A stretch of 64,000 bases of DNA from Sedimentitalea sp042687825 (GCF_042687825.1 NZ_JBHUQE010000010.1:62001-126000), one strand, 5' to 3'; positions 7,499 to 16,606 are shown, counted from the stretch's first letter. The notes: generated from the sequence alone by a model not told the origin. Translations and numbers: made by a program.

Positions 7499-8993
7499 TG
7501 CTCATCCCTCCGTCTGACACCGCCGGCCCCGCGTCTGCCACCAGCGGGGACAGGAATGTCTGGATATCTCCGGCATAGAAGAACAGGACCAGGCAGCCAA
7601 AGGCGGTCAGCGCCGGCGGCAGCCAGACCAGCACGCCGGCTTCGGTCGATTTCGCCCCGGCCGCGATCTCCGGGTTCGGCAGGAAAAAGCCGCGCCCGAC
7701 GATGGACAGCAGATAGGCCACATTCAACAGCGAACTGATCATCAGCACCGCGATCATCACCCATTGCCCGGTATCGGCGGCGCCCATGACCAGCAGCCAT
7801 TTGCTCCATGATCCGCCCAGCGGCGGCAGGCCGATGATCGACAGCGCCCCGATCAGAAAGGCGCCATAGGTGATCGGCATGATGCGGCCCAGCCCGGTCA
7901 TCTGGCTGATCTCGGTCTTGTGCACGGCGACATAGATCGAGCCGGCGCACATGAACAGGGTGATCTTGCCCATCGCGTGCATGGCGATATGCATGCCGCC
8001 GCCCAGCACCCCCATCGAGGTCGCCAGTGCCATGCCCAGGGTAATATAGCTGAGCTGACTGACGGTGGAATAGGCCAGCCGCGCCTTCAGATTGTCCTTG
8101 GTCATCGCCACGATGGACGCCGCAAGGATGGAGAACGCCGCCAGCCACATCAGCCATTCAGAGGCGCCGGTTTCGGCCAGAAAGTCGATGCCAAAGATAT
8201 AGATGCCGACCTTGAGCATGGTGAACACGCCCGCCTTGACCACCGCAACCGCGTGCAGCAGGGCCGAAACCGGCGTCGGCGCGACCATGGCCGAGGGCAG
8301 CCAGCGGTGAAACGGCATCAGCGCCGCCTTGCCGATGCCAAAGGCATACAGCCCCAGCAGCACCGCCACCATCGGCCCGGCGATATGGCCGTCCAATATG
8401 CCGCCCTTGGTGAAATCCAGCGTGCCGGTGATGGTATAGGTCCAGATCACCGCCACCAGCTGCAGGCCGATCGAGGTGCCGATCAGGATGCCCAGATAGG
8501 TGCGCGCGCCCGACGTCGCCTCGGCCGTGCCCTTATGCGCGACCAGCGGAAAGGTCGACAGGGTCAGCGCCTCGTAGAACAGGAACAGCGTGAACATGTT
8601 GGCGGAAAAGGCGATGCCCATCGTGGTCGAGATCGCGATCGAGAAAAAGCAGAAGAACCGGGCGTGATGTGCCTCGTTGTTGCCGCGCATGTAACCGACG
8701 CCATAGAGATGCGTGACGATCCACAGGCCGCTGGCGACGATCGCGAACAACAGGCCCAACGGCTCGACATTGAACGCCAGATCCAGCCCCGGCATCACCG
8801 AGAACAGCACCATCGGCTCGGTCGTACCATTGCCGACATTGTACAAAATGTTGAGGACGCACAGAAAGGTCAGGACCGCGGCGCCCAGCGTCGCGCCGTC
8901 CCGCAGATCAGGCTTGTCGCGCAGGACCAGGTTGCTGATGGCAGCCAGAGCCGGAATCAGCATGCTGGCGAGTATGGCTGTATTGGTATCCAT
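7488..8993 (-). CDS. Mrp-type antiporter subunit D-like (second copy)
   Basis: A 501-residue NuoM/MrpD-family membrane protein. The fifth-helix glutamate (Glu141 in LFLFYEALTLSTFPLVA), the lysine in FGIGKAALMPFHRWLP (Lys222) and a later lysine in HAMGKITLFM are all kept, so it looks capable of proton translocation. It begins nine bases after the first copy's stop and overlaps the 115-residue gene at its 3' end. Sequence differs widely from the other two copies, so this is not a recent duplication. Confidence 0.88.
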   Translation of the reverse strand: MDTNTAILASMLIPALAAISNLVLRDKPDLRDGATLGAAVLTFLCVLNILYNVGNGTTEPMVLFSVMPGLDLAFNVEPLGLLFAIVASGLWIVTHLYGVGYMRGNNEAHHARFFCFFSIAISTTMGIAFSANMFTLFLFYEALTLSTFPLVAHKGTAEATSGARTYLGILIGTSIGLQLVAVIWTYTITGTLDFTKGGILDGHIAGPMVAVLLGLYAFGIGKAALMPFHRWLPSAMVAPTPVSALLHAVAVVKAGVFTMLKVGIYIFGIDFLAETGASEWLMWLAAFSILAASIVAMTKDNLKARLAYSTVSQLSYITLGMALATSMGVLGGGMHIAMHAMGKITLFMCAGSIYVAVHKTEISQMTGLGRIMPITYGAFLIGALSIIGLPPLGGSWSKWLLVMGAADTGQWVMIAVLMISSLLNVAYLLSIVGRGFFLPNPEIAAGAKSTEAGVLVWLPPALTAFGCLVLFFYAGDIQTFLSPLVADAGPAVSDGGMSNGQ

Positions 8994-9002
8994 GACGCTC
9001 CC

Positions 9003-10529
9003 CTAATGCAGTCCGGAGGAGCCGGCCATCAGGCCCTGCGCCGCCGTCTGGGCCGCGCCCACTGTCACGTCCGTGTTCAATCCGAAATAGATGCAAGCCA
9101 GGGCCGCGATCCACATCGGCACCAGCATGATGGCCGGCACTTCGCGGGCCTGGCTGTCATCGGGTGTCGTCCGCATGTACAGCACCTCGACCACGCGCCA
9201 GACATAGATCACCGCCAGCAGACTTGAGGCGACGATCAGCAGGGCGACCAGCCACCAGCCCTTTTCCAGCGCCGCCTGCACCAGCACCCATTTCGAGATG
9301 AAACCGGCCGTGCCTGGCACGCCGATCAGGCTGAGTCCGCCCACGACCACCGCGGCCGAGGTCAGCGGCATCCGCCGCCCCAGCCCCTGAATGGTGTCGT
9401 AAAACGAACCCCGCACGCTGAACACATAGGCACCCACGGCCATGAACAGCGTCGCCTTGGTGATGCCGTGGTTGAACAGATGCGCAATCGCCGCGGTCAC
9501 CCCGGTTTCCGTCAGAAACGCGATGCCCAGCAGGATATAGCCGATTTGCGCCACGCTGGAATACGCCAGCATCATCTTGAAATCGCTTTGAAAGATGGCG
9601 ACGAAACTGGCCGCGAACATGGCGATCAGGGCGATTGGCAGAATGATGAATTCCAGCGTGCTGACCTCGAAAACAAAGGCCGGCTGAAACACCGAAAAGA
9701 TGAAGCGCAACATGACATAGACCGCCACCTTGGTGGCCGTGGCCGCCAGAAAGGCGGTGATCGCAGAGGGCGCATAATTATAGGCCGGCGGCAGCCAGCG
9801 GTGCAGCGGGTACATCGCCACTTTCAGCCCGATTCCCACGACGATAAAGGCAAAGGCGGCGCGCACCGTGCGGCTGCCACTCTGTTCGGGGATGCGTTCG
9901 GCCAGATCCGCCATGTTCAGCGTACCGGTTGCCATGTAGAGAAAGCCGATGCCGATCACGAAGAAGGTCGCGCCAATGGTGCCCATGATCAGATAGTCAT
10001 AGGAGGCGGTCAGCGCTCGCTTGTCGCGCTCGGACCCCTGCGCGATCAGCACATAGGTGGACAAGGACGAGATTTCGAGGAAAACAAAGACGTTGAACGC
10101 GTCGCCGGTGATCGCAACCCCCAGCAGACCGCTGAAACACAACAGAAAGGCGGCGTAAAACAGCGTGTGATGGCGTTCGGACACTTCCTGTTCGATGCTT
10201 TTATAGGCATAGGGCAGCACGACCGTGCTGATCGCGCTGACCAGCAGCAGCACATAGGCATTCGCCGCATCGACCCGATATTCGATGCCCAGAGGCGGCG
10301 CCCAGCCGCCCATGTGATACGAGATGACGCTGCCATCCATGACCCGGACCAGCAGCAGGATCGCGATGACGAACGAAAGCGCGCTGGCGGCAAAGGCGAT
10401 CGGCCAGGCCAGGCGGCGGTTGGCCAGCACCACGATCAGGGGCGCCGCCAGGAACGGGACCAGCACCTGCAGGGCAGGCAGATGGTCGGCCAGCGTCAGC
10501 GCCGTGTGTTCTACGGTTCCGGACGCCAT
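9003..10529 (-). CDS. mnhD: cation/proton antiporter subunit D (first copy)
   Basis: A 508-residue MrpD/MnhD-type protein, the likely core of a monovalent cation/proton antiporter. Conserved charges are Glu152 (VFLEISSLSTYVLIA), Lys236 (IGLKVAMYPLHRWLP) and Lys358 (FNHGITKATLFM). PLHRWLPPAYNYAPSAI is the classic family block. It directly follows the NuoK-like C subunit with a one-base stop/start overlap, the C-D order of standard mrp operons, which is why I give it the D name. Confidence 0.92.
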   Translation of the reverse strand: MASGTVEHTALTLADHLPALQVLVPFLAAPLIVVLANRRLAWPIAFAASALSFVIAILLLVRVMDGSVISYHMGGWAPPLGIEYRVDAANAYVLLLVSAISTVVLPYAYKSIEQEVSERHHTLFYAAFLLCFSGLLGVAITGDAFNVFVFLEISSLSTYVLIAQGSERDKRALTASYDYLIMGTIGATFFVIGIGFLYMATGTLNMADLAERIPEQSGSRTVRAAFAFIVVGIGLKVAMYPLHRWLPPAYNYAPSAITAFLAATATKVAVYVMLRFIFSVFQPAFVFEVSTLEFIILPIALIAMFAASFVAIFQSDFKMMLAYSSVAQIGYILLGIAFLTETGVTAAIAHLFNHGITKATLFMAVGAYVFSVRGSFYDTIQGLGRRMPLTSAAVVVGGLSLIGVPGTAGFISKWVLVQAALEKGWWLVALLIVASSLLAVIYVWRVVEVLYMRTTPDDSQAREVPAIMLVPMWIAALACIYFGLNTDVTVGAAQTAAQGLMAGSSGLH

Positions 10530-10969
10530 CAGCCGCGCTCGCCCACGACTTCGCTGTGCAGCTTGACCTCGTTCCGGGCGATCTCTTTTTCGATATTCAG
10601 AATGTCTTCTTCCTCAATGGTTCCGTATTCCTCGCGGATGCGGACGATCATCGCCAGCCCCAGCGAGGTGGTGGCGACGCCCACCACGATCGCGGTCAGG
10701 ATCAGCACATGCGGCAGCGGGTTCGAATAGACCACCGTCGGATCGACATCCATGTCGACGGGAAAGATCGGGGCGGTCCCGCCGGTCACCTTGCCGATCG
10801 AGATGTAGAGCATGAAAACGGCCGTCTGAAAAATGTTCAGGCCGACGATTTTTTTTACAAGATTTCCTTTGGCCACAACGATATACAGGCCGGTCATCAT
10901 CAAGACGATGAACAGCCAGTAATTCGCGTGGCCGACGATGAATGCCCAGTTTTCCTGCATCGTCACCAT
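10529..10969 (-). CDS. mnhC: cation/proton antiporter subunit C (NuoK-like)
   Basis: A 146-residue NuoK/MrpC-type protein with three membrane helices. IVGLNIFQTAVFMLYISIG and PLPHVLILTAIVVGVATTSLGLAMIV match the second and third helices of the family, followed by an acidic cytoplasmic tail. It overlaps mnhB by seven bases and mnhD by one. ATG 10969 is used; a second ATG at 10960 would also fit. Confidence 0.93.
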   Translation of the reverse strand: MVTMQENWAFIVGHANYWLFIVLMMTGLYIVVAKGNLVKKIVGLNIFQTAVFMLYISIGKVTGGTAPIFPVDMDVDPTVVYSNPLPHVLILTAIVVGVATTSLGLAMIVRIREEYGTIEEEDILNIEKEIARNEVKLHSEVVGERG

Positions 10970-11403
10970 GCCTCGTCATCCATGATCGGTGTCCGCGATG
11001 TGAAGGCGTAATAGATCGTGACCATGACACCGGTCACGGTGACGCCGACGCCCAGTTCCACCAGCAGGATGCCGTAGTGCTGGCCATGTTCCGGGTGGCT
11101 GGGGCTGAGCGCGGCATAGTCCAGAAAGGCATAGCCCATGAAAAAGCTGATCAACCCGGTCCCGGCATAGATCAGCACGCCGAGGGCGGCCATCTTGTGC
11201 ACCAGCCAGGGCGGAAGTACCCGTTGCACCTCGTCCAGGCTGAACACGACGCCATAGATGATGAAAGCCACCGCCATGATCACGCCGGCCTGAAATCCGC
11301 CGCCCGGCGAATAGTCGCCGTGAAACTGCACATACAGCGCGAACAGCATGATCGCGGCAATCAGCAACTTGGTGATGACCCGCAGGATCAGGTGGTGCCG
11401 CAT
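10963..11403 (-). CDS. mnhB: cation/proton antiporter subunit B (MnhB domain)
   Basis: A 146-residue MnhB-domain protein with four hydrophobic segments. The QFHGDYSPGGGFQAGVIMA block is diagnostic for the MrpB/MnhB family. It begins on the last base of the DUF4040 gene's stop (TGATG). Confidence 0.93.
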   Translation of the reverse strand: MRHHLILRVITKLLIAAIMLFALYVQFHGDYSPGGGFQAGVIMAVAFIIYGVVFSLDEVQRVLPPWLVHKMAALGVLIYAGTGLISFFMGYAFLDYAALSPSHPEHGQHYGILLVELGVGVTVTGVMVTIYYAFTSRTPIMDDEAW

Positions 11404-11954
11404 CAGACGTCCTCCCTATTGTTCCGCCGCCGCCGCCGCAATCCGCTGATCAGCAGCAGCACCCCGATGCCGGCGGTAAACACCACCGCGACCTCGCCCA
11501 GCGTGTCATAACCGCGATAGCTGGCCAGGATGGCGGTCACGATGTTGGGCACACCGATCTCGTGCTGGCTCTGCTCGATATAGTCGGGCGAGACATGCAC
11601 CTGGGCCGGCGCCGTGGCGCTGCCGAAATTGGGCATGTCCAGCGTGCCATAGATCAGCGCCGCGCCGGTCACCAGCACCACAAACAGCGGAATCAGCGGC
11701 GAATGGGACGAAGGCCGCTCGAACCGGCGGGTCAGCGCCAGGGTGCCCAGCATCAGCACCGTTGAAATACCAGCGCCGACAGCCGCTTCGGTAAAGGCCA
11801 CGTCAACCGCGTCCAGCGTCACCAGCAACAGGGCCGACAACAGGCTGAACACGCCCGACAGCATCGCCGTCGCGAACAGGCTTTGCGTCCGGACCACGGC
11901 CAATGCGGTCGTGACCAGCAAGGTGAACAATACGATGTTGATGAAGGTTTCGAT
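11403..11954 (-). CDS. DUF4040 protein (detached MrpA C-terminal module, MbhD/MbhE-like)
   Basis: The conserved protein has about 183 residues. An N-terminal DUF4040/MbhD part carries TALAVVRTQSLFATAMLSG and VDVAFTEAAVGAGIST. A C-terminal MbhE-like part carries NIVTAILASYRGYDTLGEV. In classic Mrp these modules are fused to the end of the MrpA antiporter subunit; here they stand alone. The start is a problem. The conserved region begins just downstream of the mnhG stop (12010), but no ATG, GTG or TTG lies in frame there. The nearest ATG (12113) would add 53 arginine-rich residues antisense-like in character and overlap mnhG by 104 bases. I place the start at an ATC (11954) behind AAGGCAGG as a tentative choice. 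Confidence 0.82.
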   Translation of the reverse strand: METFINIVLFTLLVTTALAVVRTQSLFATAMLSGVFSLLSALLLVTLDAVDVAFTEAAVGAGISTVLMLGTLALTRRFERPSSHSPLIPLFVVLVTGAALIYGTLDMPNFGSATAPAQVHVSPDYIEQSQHEIGVPNIVTAILASYRGYDTLGEVAVVFTAGIGVLLLISGLRRRRRNNREDV

Positions 11955-12009
11955 GTCGGACCTGCCTTGTCGTCTTGCTGTTTCGTGGTGCCCGATCCCG
12001 GGCGGCTTG

Positions 12010-12372
12010 TCAGTTCTGGGTCGGCTCTGCGCGCTCGGTGTCGTCCTCGTCGTCCGGCTCGACCGCCGATTTCGGCCGCAACCCCGAAACCAGCGCCGCG
12101 TTGGCCACCGCATGGGTCGCAGTCGGCCCTGTTATGAACAGGAAAATCAGGATGATGAACAATTTCACCGTCACCAGGTTCAGGCCTGAATGCAGAGCCA
12201 TACCCAACAGCAGCAGGATCACCCCGGCACTGTCCAGCACCGACAGGGCGTGCAGCCGCGCCCAGAAATCCGGGAACCGCACCAATCCGAACGCACCGAC
12301 GATCACGAAGAACGATCCGGAAAGGATGCAGATCCAGCTGAAAATCGTCAGGGCAAGGTCCATGCCGCTCAT
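12010..12372 (-). CDS. mnhG: cation/proton antiporter subunit G
   Basis: A 120-residue MrpG/MnhG protein with three membrane helices. The family block GLVRFPDFWARLHALSVLDSAGV is complete. An acidic tail (EPDDEDDTERAEP) follows the last helix. It overlaps mnhF by four bases. Confidence 0.93.
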   Translation of the reverse strand: MSGMDLALTIFSWICILSGSFFVIVGAFGLVRFPDFWARLHALSVLDSAGVILLLLGMALHSGLNLVTVKLFIILIFLFITGPTATHAVANAALVSGLRPKSAVEPDDEDDTERAEPTQN

Positions 12373-12659
12373 CCGTCCGCCTCCTGCACGTCGCGCCGCA
12401 CATCGCCGATGGCGCGGTAACGGAAGAATTTCAGGATCGCGATGGTACCGACAAAGTTGATCAGAGCGTAGAGCAGCGCGATGTCCAGAAAATCGGGGCG
12501 GCCGGTCAGGAAACCGATCACGCCGATGAACAGCACTGTCAGCGTCCCAAAGGCGTTCACCGCCATGACCCGGTCATACAGGGTCGGGCCGACAAACAGC
12601 CGGTACAGCACCAGGATCATCGAGATGAACAGCGCAATGGTGGCCAGTACGAACATCAT
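12369..12659 (-). CDS. mnhF: cation/proton antiporter subunit F
   Basis: A 96-residue MrpF/MnhF protein with three helices. The YRLFVGPTLYDRVMAVNAFGT block and the DFLDIALLYALINFVGT helix are typical. It is coupled to mnhE by an ATGA overlap at 12656-12659. Confidence 0.93.
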   Translation of the reverse strand: MMFVLATIALFISMILVLYRLFVGPTLYDRVMAVNAFGTLTVLFIGVIGFLTGRPDFLDIALLYALINFVGTIAILKFFRYRAIGDVRRDVQEADG

Positions 12660-13138
12660 GCCTCCCGCAGGTTTTCAGTGGCGCTGACGCGCCGGTCCAT
12701 TTCCGCCAGACCGTCCATGTCTTCGGGGGCGTAGGAAATGGCGTGCACGAGGAAATAACCAAGATCGGTTTCCACCGACAATGTTCCCGGTGTCAGGGTG
12801 ATCGAATTGGCAAAGATCACCTGCCCGAGATCGGTTTTCTGGGAATAGGGCACCGGAAACATGTGCGGTCGGATCATCATGATCGGTGACAGGATGATCC
12901 GGGTCACGGCCAGGTTGGACTTGGCGATCTCGATCAGCAGCCAACAGACGTAGCCGATCGTGCGCATCGGCCGCAGGCGGATATCGACGGCATCCCCGTC
13001 GACCTGATCCATGCGACGCACGACGTAGATCACCAGCAGAATCGACACCGCACCCAGCCCGACGACCAGTGGTTTGTAGATGCCTGACATCAACAACCAA
13101 AGAGCGGCCAGAACCGCAGCTGCTGCAATTGTTCGCAC
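12656..13138 (-). CDS. mnhE: cation/proton antiporter subunit E
   Basis: A 160-residue MrpE/MnhE protein and the first gene of the ten-gene antiporter unit. It has two N-terminal hydrophobic segments, then ITLTPGTLSVETD, the family signature, and HAISYAPEDMDGL. It starts with GTG at 13138 behind GGTGGGGG. Starting an Mrp operon with E-F-G rather than A is unlike the Bacillus order. The promoter must lie in the AT-richer 13139-13300 stretch. Confidence 0.92.
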   Translation of the reverse strand: MRTIAAAAVLAALWLLMSGIYKPLVVGLGAVSILLVIYVVRRMDQVDGDAVDIRLRPMRTIGYVCWLLIEIAKSNLAVTRIILSPIMMIRPHMFPVPYSQKTDLGQVIFANSITLTPGTLSVETDLGYFLVHAISYAPEDMDGLAEMDRRVSATENLREA

Positions 13139-13305
13139 CCGTTTCCCCCACCCTGCCGGACACGCGCCGTTTTAGTTCAGCGCTGTTGTTGACCGGTTTT
13201 CTTTTCTCGATTCGGATAAATAGTAAGAAAAATCTTTATCTTTGTACACACAACGTAATCCCGCGCATCAGCGTCATCCTGTCCCGGTGCAAGCTGTTGA
13301 ACTGA

Positions 13306-13327
13306 CGCGAACTTGAACCGGTTCGCG
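13306..13327. repeat. inverted repeat upstream of the rhodanese gene
   Basis: CGCGAAC (13306-13312) pairs with GTTCGCG (13321-13327) around an eight-base loop. The repeat sits about 75 bases upstream of the rhodanese start in the divergent promoter region and could be an operator or a hairpin. Confidence 0.4.
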
Positions 13328-13400
13328 CCTTGCGCCCAAGGCGGGTGCCGCATTTCGTGTTATGCCTGTACAGGAAGAGTCCCCGGGAAGGACACAGTGC

Positions 13401-13886
13401 ATGGATCGGGCCGGAATAAACATCGGGCGACCGGGCCGCCGCACCGCGATGGTGCTGGTGGTCGCGGGCTTGTTGTTCGCCGTGATGGCCTATCGCGGCA
13501 TGTGGTTCGCACCGCGCTATGCCGGGCCCAGCCTGTCTGTCACCCAGGCCTTTGATCTGGCTGCGCGCAATCAGGTCCTGCTGATCGACATCCGACGTCC
13601 GGATGAATGGCGTGACACCGGCCTGCCCCGGCACGCCCATGCGCTGGACATGCGGCGCGATGACTTCGGCGCCGCCCTGACCGCCCTGACCGCTGGCGAC
13701 CGGGCACGGCCCATCGCCCTGATCTGTGCGCGCGGCGTGCGCTCGGCGCGGCTGGCAAGGCGGCTAAGCAATGCCGGTTTTGATCAGATCATCAACGTGC
13801 CCGAGGGCATGTTGGGCTCGCCCGCCGGCCCCGGCTGGCTGGCTGCCGGTTTGCCGGTCACGCCGGTTCCAGAGTCCGGTACATGA
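13401..13886 (+). CDS. membrane-anchored rhodanese-like protein
   Basis: A 161-residue protein with one N-terminal membrane anchor (residues 16-31, MVLVVAGLLFAVMAYR) and a single rhodanese domain that would face the periplasm. IDIRRPDEW opens the domain, and the active loop is CARGVRS with catalytic Cys109, close to the C-x-x-G-x-R-S form of sulfurtransferases. Substrate is unknown. ATG 13401 is chosen because GGGAAGGA lies 8 bases upstream; an in-frame ATG at 13362 has none. The stop overlaps the next start by four bases. Confidence 0.85.
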   Translation: MDRAGINIGRPGRRTAMVLVVAGLLFAVMAYRGMWFAPRYAGPSLSVTQAFDLAARNQVLLIDIRRPDEWRDTGLPRHAHALDMRRDDFGAALTALTAGDRARPIALICARGVRSARLARRLSNAGFDQIINVPEGMLGSPAGPGWLAAGLPVTPVPESGT

Positions 13887-14719
13887 TCACGAGAACCGCA
13901 TTTTCCGCGGCTGTCTGCCTGTGCCTGACGGCGCTGCCCGCCCCGGTAGGGGCGGCCTGCGGCACCGATCCCGGGGCCTGTGCCCTGGATGGGCGCGAGT
14001 ATCACGCGGCGGTACCGGCCTCGCCGCATGCGCCAATCGTCGTCTTTCTGCACGGGGTCGGCAGCAGCGGCGGCAACGTGATGCGCAACACGGTCCTGGT
14101 CGATGACATTCTGGCGCGGGGCTATGCGGTCCTGGCACCGACCGGCCAGCGACGGTTCGGCCCGGGCGCCGGGCGCGCGTGGTCTTTCCGACCGGCCGAA
14201 AAGCGCGTCGCCGAGGCCGATTTTCTGCACCGGGTTGTCGCGGACTCGGCGCGGCGCTTTGACCTGAATGCCGGGCGCGTGCTGTTGGCCGGGTTCTCCA
14301 ACGGCGCGTTTCTGGTCAACTATCTGGCCTGCACTGCACCGGACAGCTTTGCCGCTTATGCGGCGGTATCCGGCGGGTTCTGGCGGCCTCTGCCCGAGAA
14401 TTGCGCCGGGCCGGTGAGGCTGTTTCACACCCATGGCTGGGCTGACCCGACGGTGCCGATCGAGGGCCGTTTCCTGGCCCGGGGGCGGTTTCAGCAGGGC
14501 GACATCTTTGCCGGACTGGAATTGTGGCGCCAGACCAATCTTTGTCCCCACGACAAGCCCAGCGGCTTTTCCCGCACCGGCCCATTCTGGCGTCGCAACT
14601 GGCGCGACTGCGCGCCCGGTGCGGCGCTGGAACTGGCCCTGTTTCCCGGCGGGCATCAGGTACCGGCAGGCTGGGCCGACATGGTGCTGGACTGGTTTGA
14701 AACCGTCACGGTCAACTGA
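13883..14719 (+). CDS. secreted alpha/beta-hydrolase, polyhydroxybutyrate depolymerase/feruloyl esterase-like
   Basis: A 278-residue secreted serine hydrolase (LpqC/PHB-depolymerase-like esterase group). A signal peptide runs to about residue 24 (LTALPAPVGAA). HG of VVFLHGVGSSGG is the oxyanion-hole loop, the nucleophile is Ser139 in AGFSNGA, an Asp is in THGWADPTVP, and the His is in FPGGHQVPAGW. Substrate is not predictable; esterase activity on short esters or hydroxyalkanoate oligomers is the family expectation. It is co-translated with the rhodanese gene (ATGA overlap). Confidence 0.85.
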   Translation: MITRTAFSAAVCLCLTALPAPVGAACGTDPGACALDGREYHAAVPASPHAPIVVFLHGVGSSGGNVMRNTVLVDDILARGYAVLAPTGQRRFGPGAGRAWSFRPAEKRVAEADFLHRVVADSARRFDLNAGRVLLAGFSNGAFLVNYLACTAPDSFAAYAAVSGGFWRPLPENCAGPVRLFHTHGWADPTVPIEGRFLARGRFQQGDIFAGLELWRQTNLCPHDKPSGFSRTGPFWRRNWRDCAPGAALELALFPGGHQVPAGWADMVLDWFETVTVN

Positions 14720-14731
14720 CTGTTTCGTCAG

Positions 14732-16606
14732 CTATTCCGCCGGCGTGCCCGTGACATCGTGTTCCAGCAGCGATTTCAACTCGTTGCGGTAATGCCGTGC
14801 CGCCTGGGTAATCAAGGGCTCGCGATAGACCTCGCGCGTGCCCATCCAGCCGCGTGCGCGTCCGGCCATCGGCAAACCGCTGAGCGCCGACAGGGGCACC
14901 GCACAGACCAGGCTGACCGCAATCGGCAGCAGCCAGGGCGAAACCAGCCCGGCCAGAATGCCGGTCATCAGGGCGGCACCGCTGACGGTTTCCAGGATAT
15001 GGCACTTGATCAGCGTGCCCAGTCCATAGCGCCCGCCATCGCGGGCCTGGGGCGACCAGCCCTTTTGCAACCCGAACAGCGTGCGGAACACCGCGATCAT
15101 CTGCTGCACCATCAGAATCGGCGCATAGATCACCGACAACAGGACTTCGGACAGGAACGACAGGGCAAACCGCCAGCCGCCGCCAAATTCCTGGAACCGG
15201 ACCCCGGTCAGCGGCAGGGCAGCGATGCCCATCAGTTTCGGCGCCAGCAGCATCGCATACATCAACACGATGATCAGCACGTGACGCGCCTCGGTCAATT
15301 CCGGCCAGGTCGGTGTCAACGGGTTGGTTTCGCTGAAATAGACCAGCACGCTGGCGTCCTCGCCGACCCCGATCAGCGCCCACATCACCAGCAGCGCAAA
15401 CCAGATCGGCGACATCAGATAGCCGACCGCGCCATGAAACATGTGAAACCGGCTGATCGAACGGAATCCGCGCGACCAGAGCAGGTTCAGATGTTGCAGA
15501 TTGCCCTGGCACCAGCGGCGGTCGCGCAGGATGTGATCGACCAGGGTCTGCGGCGTTTCCTCATAGCTGCCCCGGATGCGCGGCAGGAACCGCACGCCCC
15601 AGCCGGCCCGGCGCAACAGCCCGGCCTCGACGAAATCGTGGCTCATGATCAGCCGGTCCTGCCCGCGCCAGGACCGCAGATGTGGCAGCCCCGCGCATGA
15701 GGCAAAAGCGGCGGTGCGGATGATCGCGTTGTGGCCCCAGTAATTGCCCTCTTGCCCGCACCAGCGGGCAACGCCCTCGGCCAGCGCCGCGCCATAGACG
15801 CCATTGGCAAACTGCTGCATCCGGGCAAAGACCGACTGCGCGCCGATCAGCTGCGGAAAGCTCTGGATCAGGCCGGCGCCCGGATCGCGGGCCAGCGCAT
15901 CGGTCAGACGCAGGATCGCCCGTCCGGTCATCAGGCTGTCGGCATCCAGCACCAGCATGGCCGGATAGTCGCCGCCCCAGTTGGCCACCCAGTCGGCAAT
16001 GTTGCCGACCTTGCGGTCGGTGTTCTGTTCGCGGCGGCGGTAATAAAGTTTCAGACCCGGCGACAGGCTTTCCTGCAGCGCCAGAACGCTTTCCTGTTCC
16101 TGCGCGGCAATGGCATCGTCGCGGGTGTCGCTGAGGATGAACATCGAATAGTCATGCGCCCCGCCCCGGGCGCGCAGTTCCTCGAGCATCGAGCGGGCGT
16201 TGCCCAGCACATACCAGGGCACCTCGTTGTAGATCGGCATCAGCAGCGCCACCCTTTGGGGCTGCGGCGGCACCGGGCGCGCCGGCGGTTCGCGCCGGGC
16301 CAGCGAAACCAGCCCCAACGCCACGGTGCTGACGGTGAAGGCGATCCAGAAGAAGTTGAAGCAGATCAGCACCAGCAACAGCATCTCGACGGCATTGATC
16401 CCGCCATCGTCGAACCAGCCATGGATCGCCCAGGTCAGGGCCAGCGTCGCCAGAATCGCCGGGCTGAAGGCCAGCAGACGCCAATAGGCGATGCCGCGGA
16501 CCGGGGCCGCGCCCGGCGCGCCCCTGTCCCGAAACGCCGTGGCGAAATCCTGTTCGGGCATCGCCATCGGCGCGCGCGGCGGCATGATGTGCAGATCCTG
16601 TCTCAT
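14732..16606 (-). CDS. opgH: glucans biosynthesis glucosyltransferase H
   Basis: OpgH/MdoH is the inner-membrane glycosyltransferase that builds the beta-glucan backbone of osmoregulated periplasmic glucans from UDP-glucose. The family-2 catalytic domain lies between membrane segments: LMPIYNEVP, VLDADSLMTG (metal-binding D-x-D), SHDFVEAGLLRRAGW and the RRWCQGNLQH product-binding motif are all intact. The 624-residue length is shorter than the E. coli protein (about 850), as in other alphaproteobacteria. ATG 16606 overlaps the opgG stop (ATGA). Confidence 0.94.
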   Translation of the reverse strand: MRQDLHIMPPRAPMAMPEQDFATAFRDRGAPGAAPVRGIAYWRLLAFSPAILATLALTWAIHGWFDDGGINAVEMLLLVLICFNFFWIAFTVSTVALGLVSLARREPPARPVPPQPQRVALLMPIYNEVPWYVLGNARSMLEELRARGGAHDYSMFILSDTRDDAIAAQEQESVLALQESLSPGLKLYYRRREQNTDRKVGNIADWVANWGGDYPAMLVLDADSLMTGRAILRLTDALARDPGAGLIQSFPQLIGAQSVFARMQQFANGVYGAALAEGVARWCGQEGNYWGHNAIIRTAAFASCAGLPHLRSWRGQDRLIMSHDFVEAGLLRRAGWGVRFLPRIRGSYEETPQTLVDHILRDRRWCQGNLQHLNLLWSRGFRSISRFHMFHGAVGYLMSPIWFALLVMWALIGVGEDASVLVYFSETNPLTPTWPELTEARHVLIIVLMYAMLLAPKLMGIAALPLTGVRFQEFGGGWRFALSFLSEVLLSVIYAPILMVQQMIAVFRTLFGLQKGWSPQARDGGRYGLGTLIKCHILETVSGAALMTGILAGLVSPWLLPIAVSLVCAVPLSALSGLPMAGRARGWMGTREVYREPLITQAARHYRNELKSLLEHDVTGTPAE

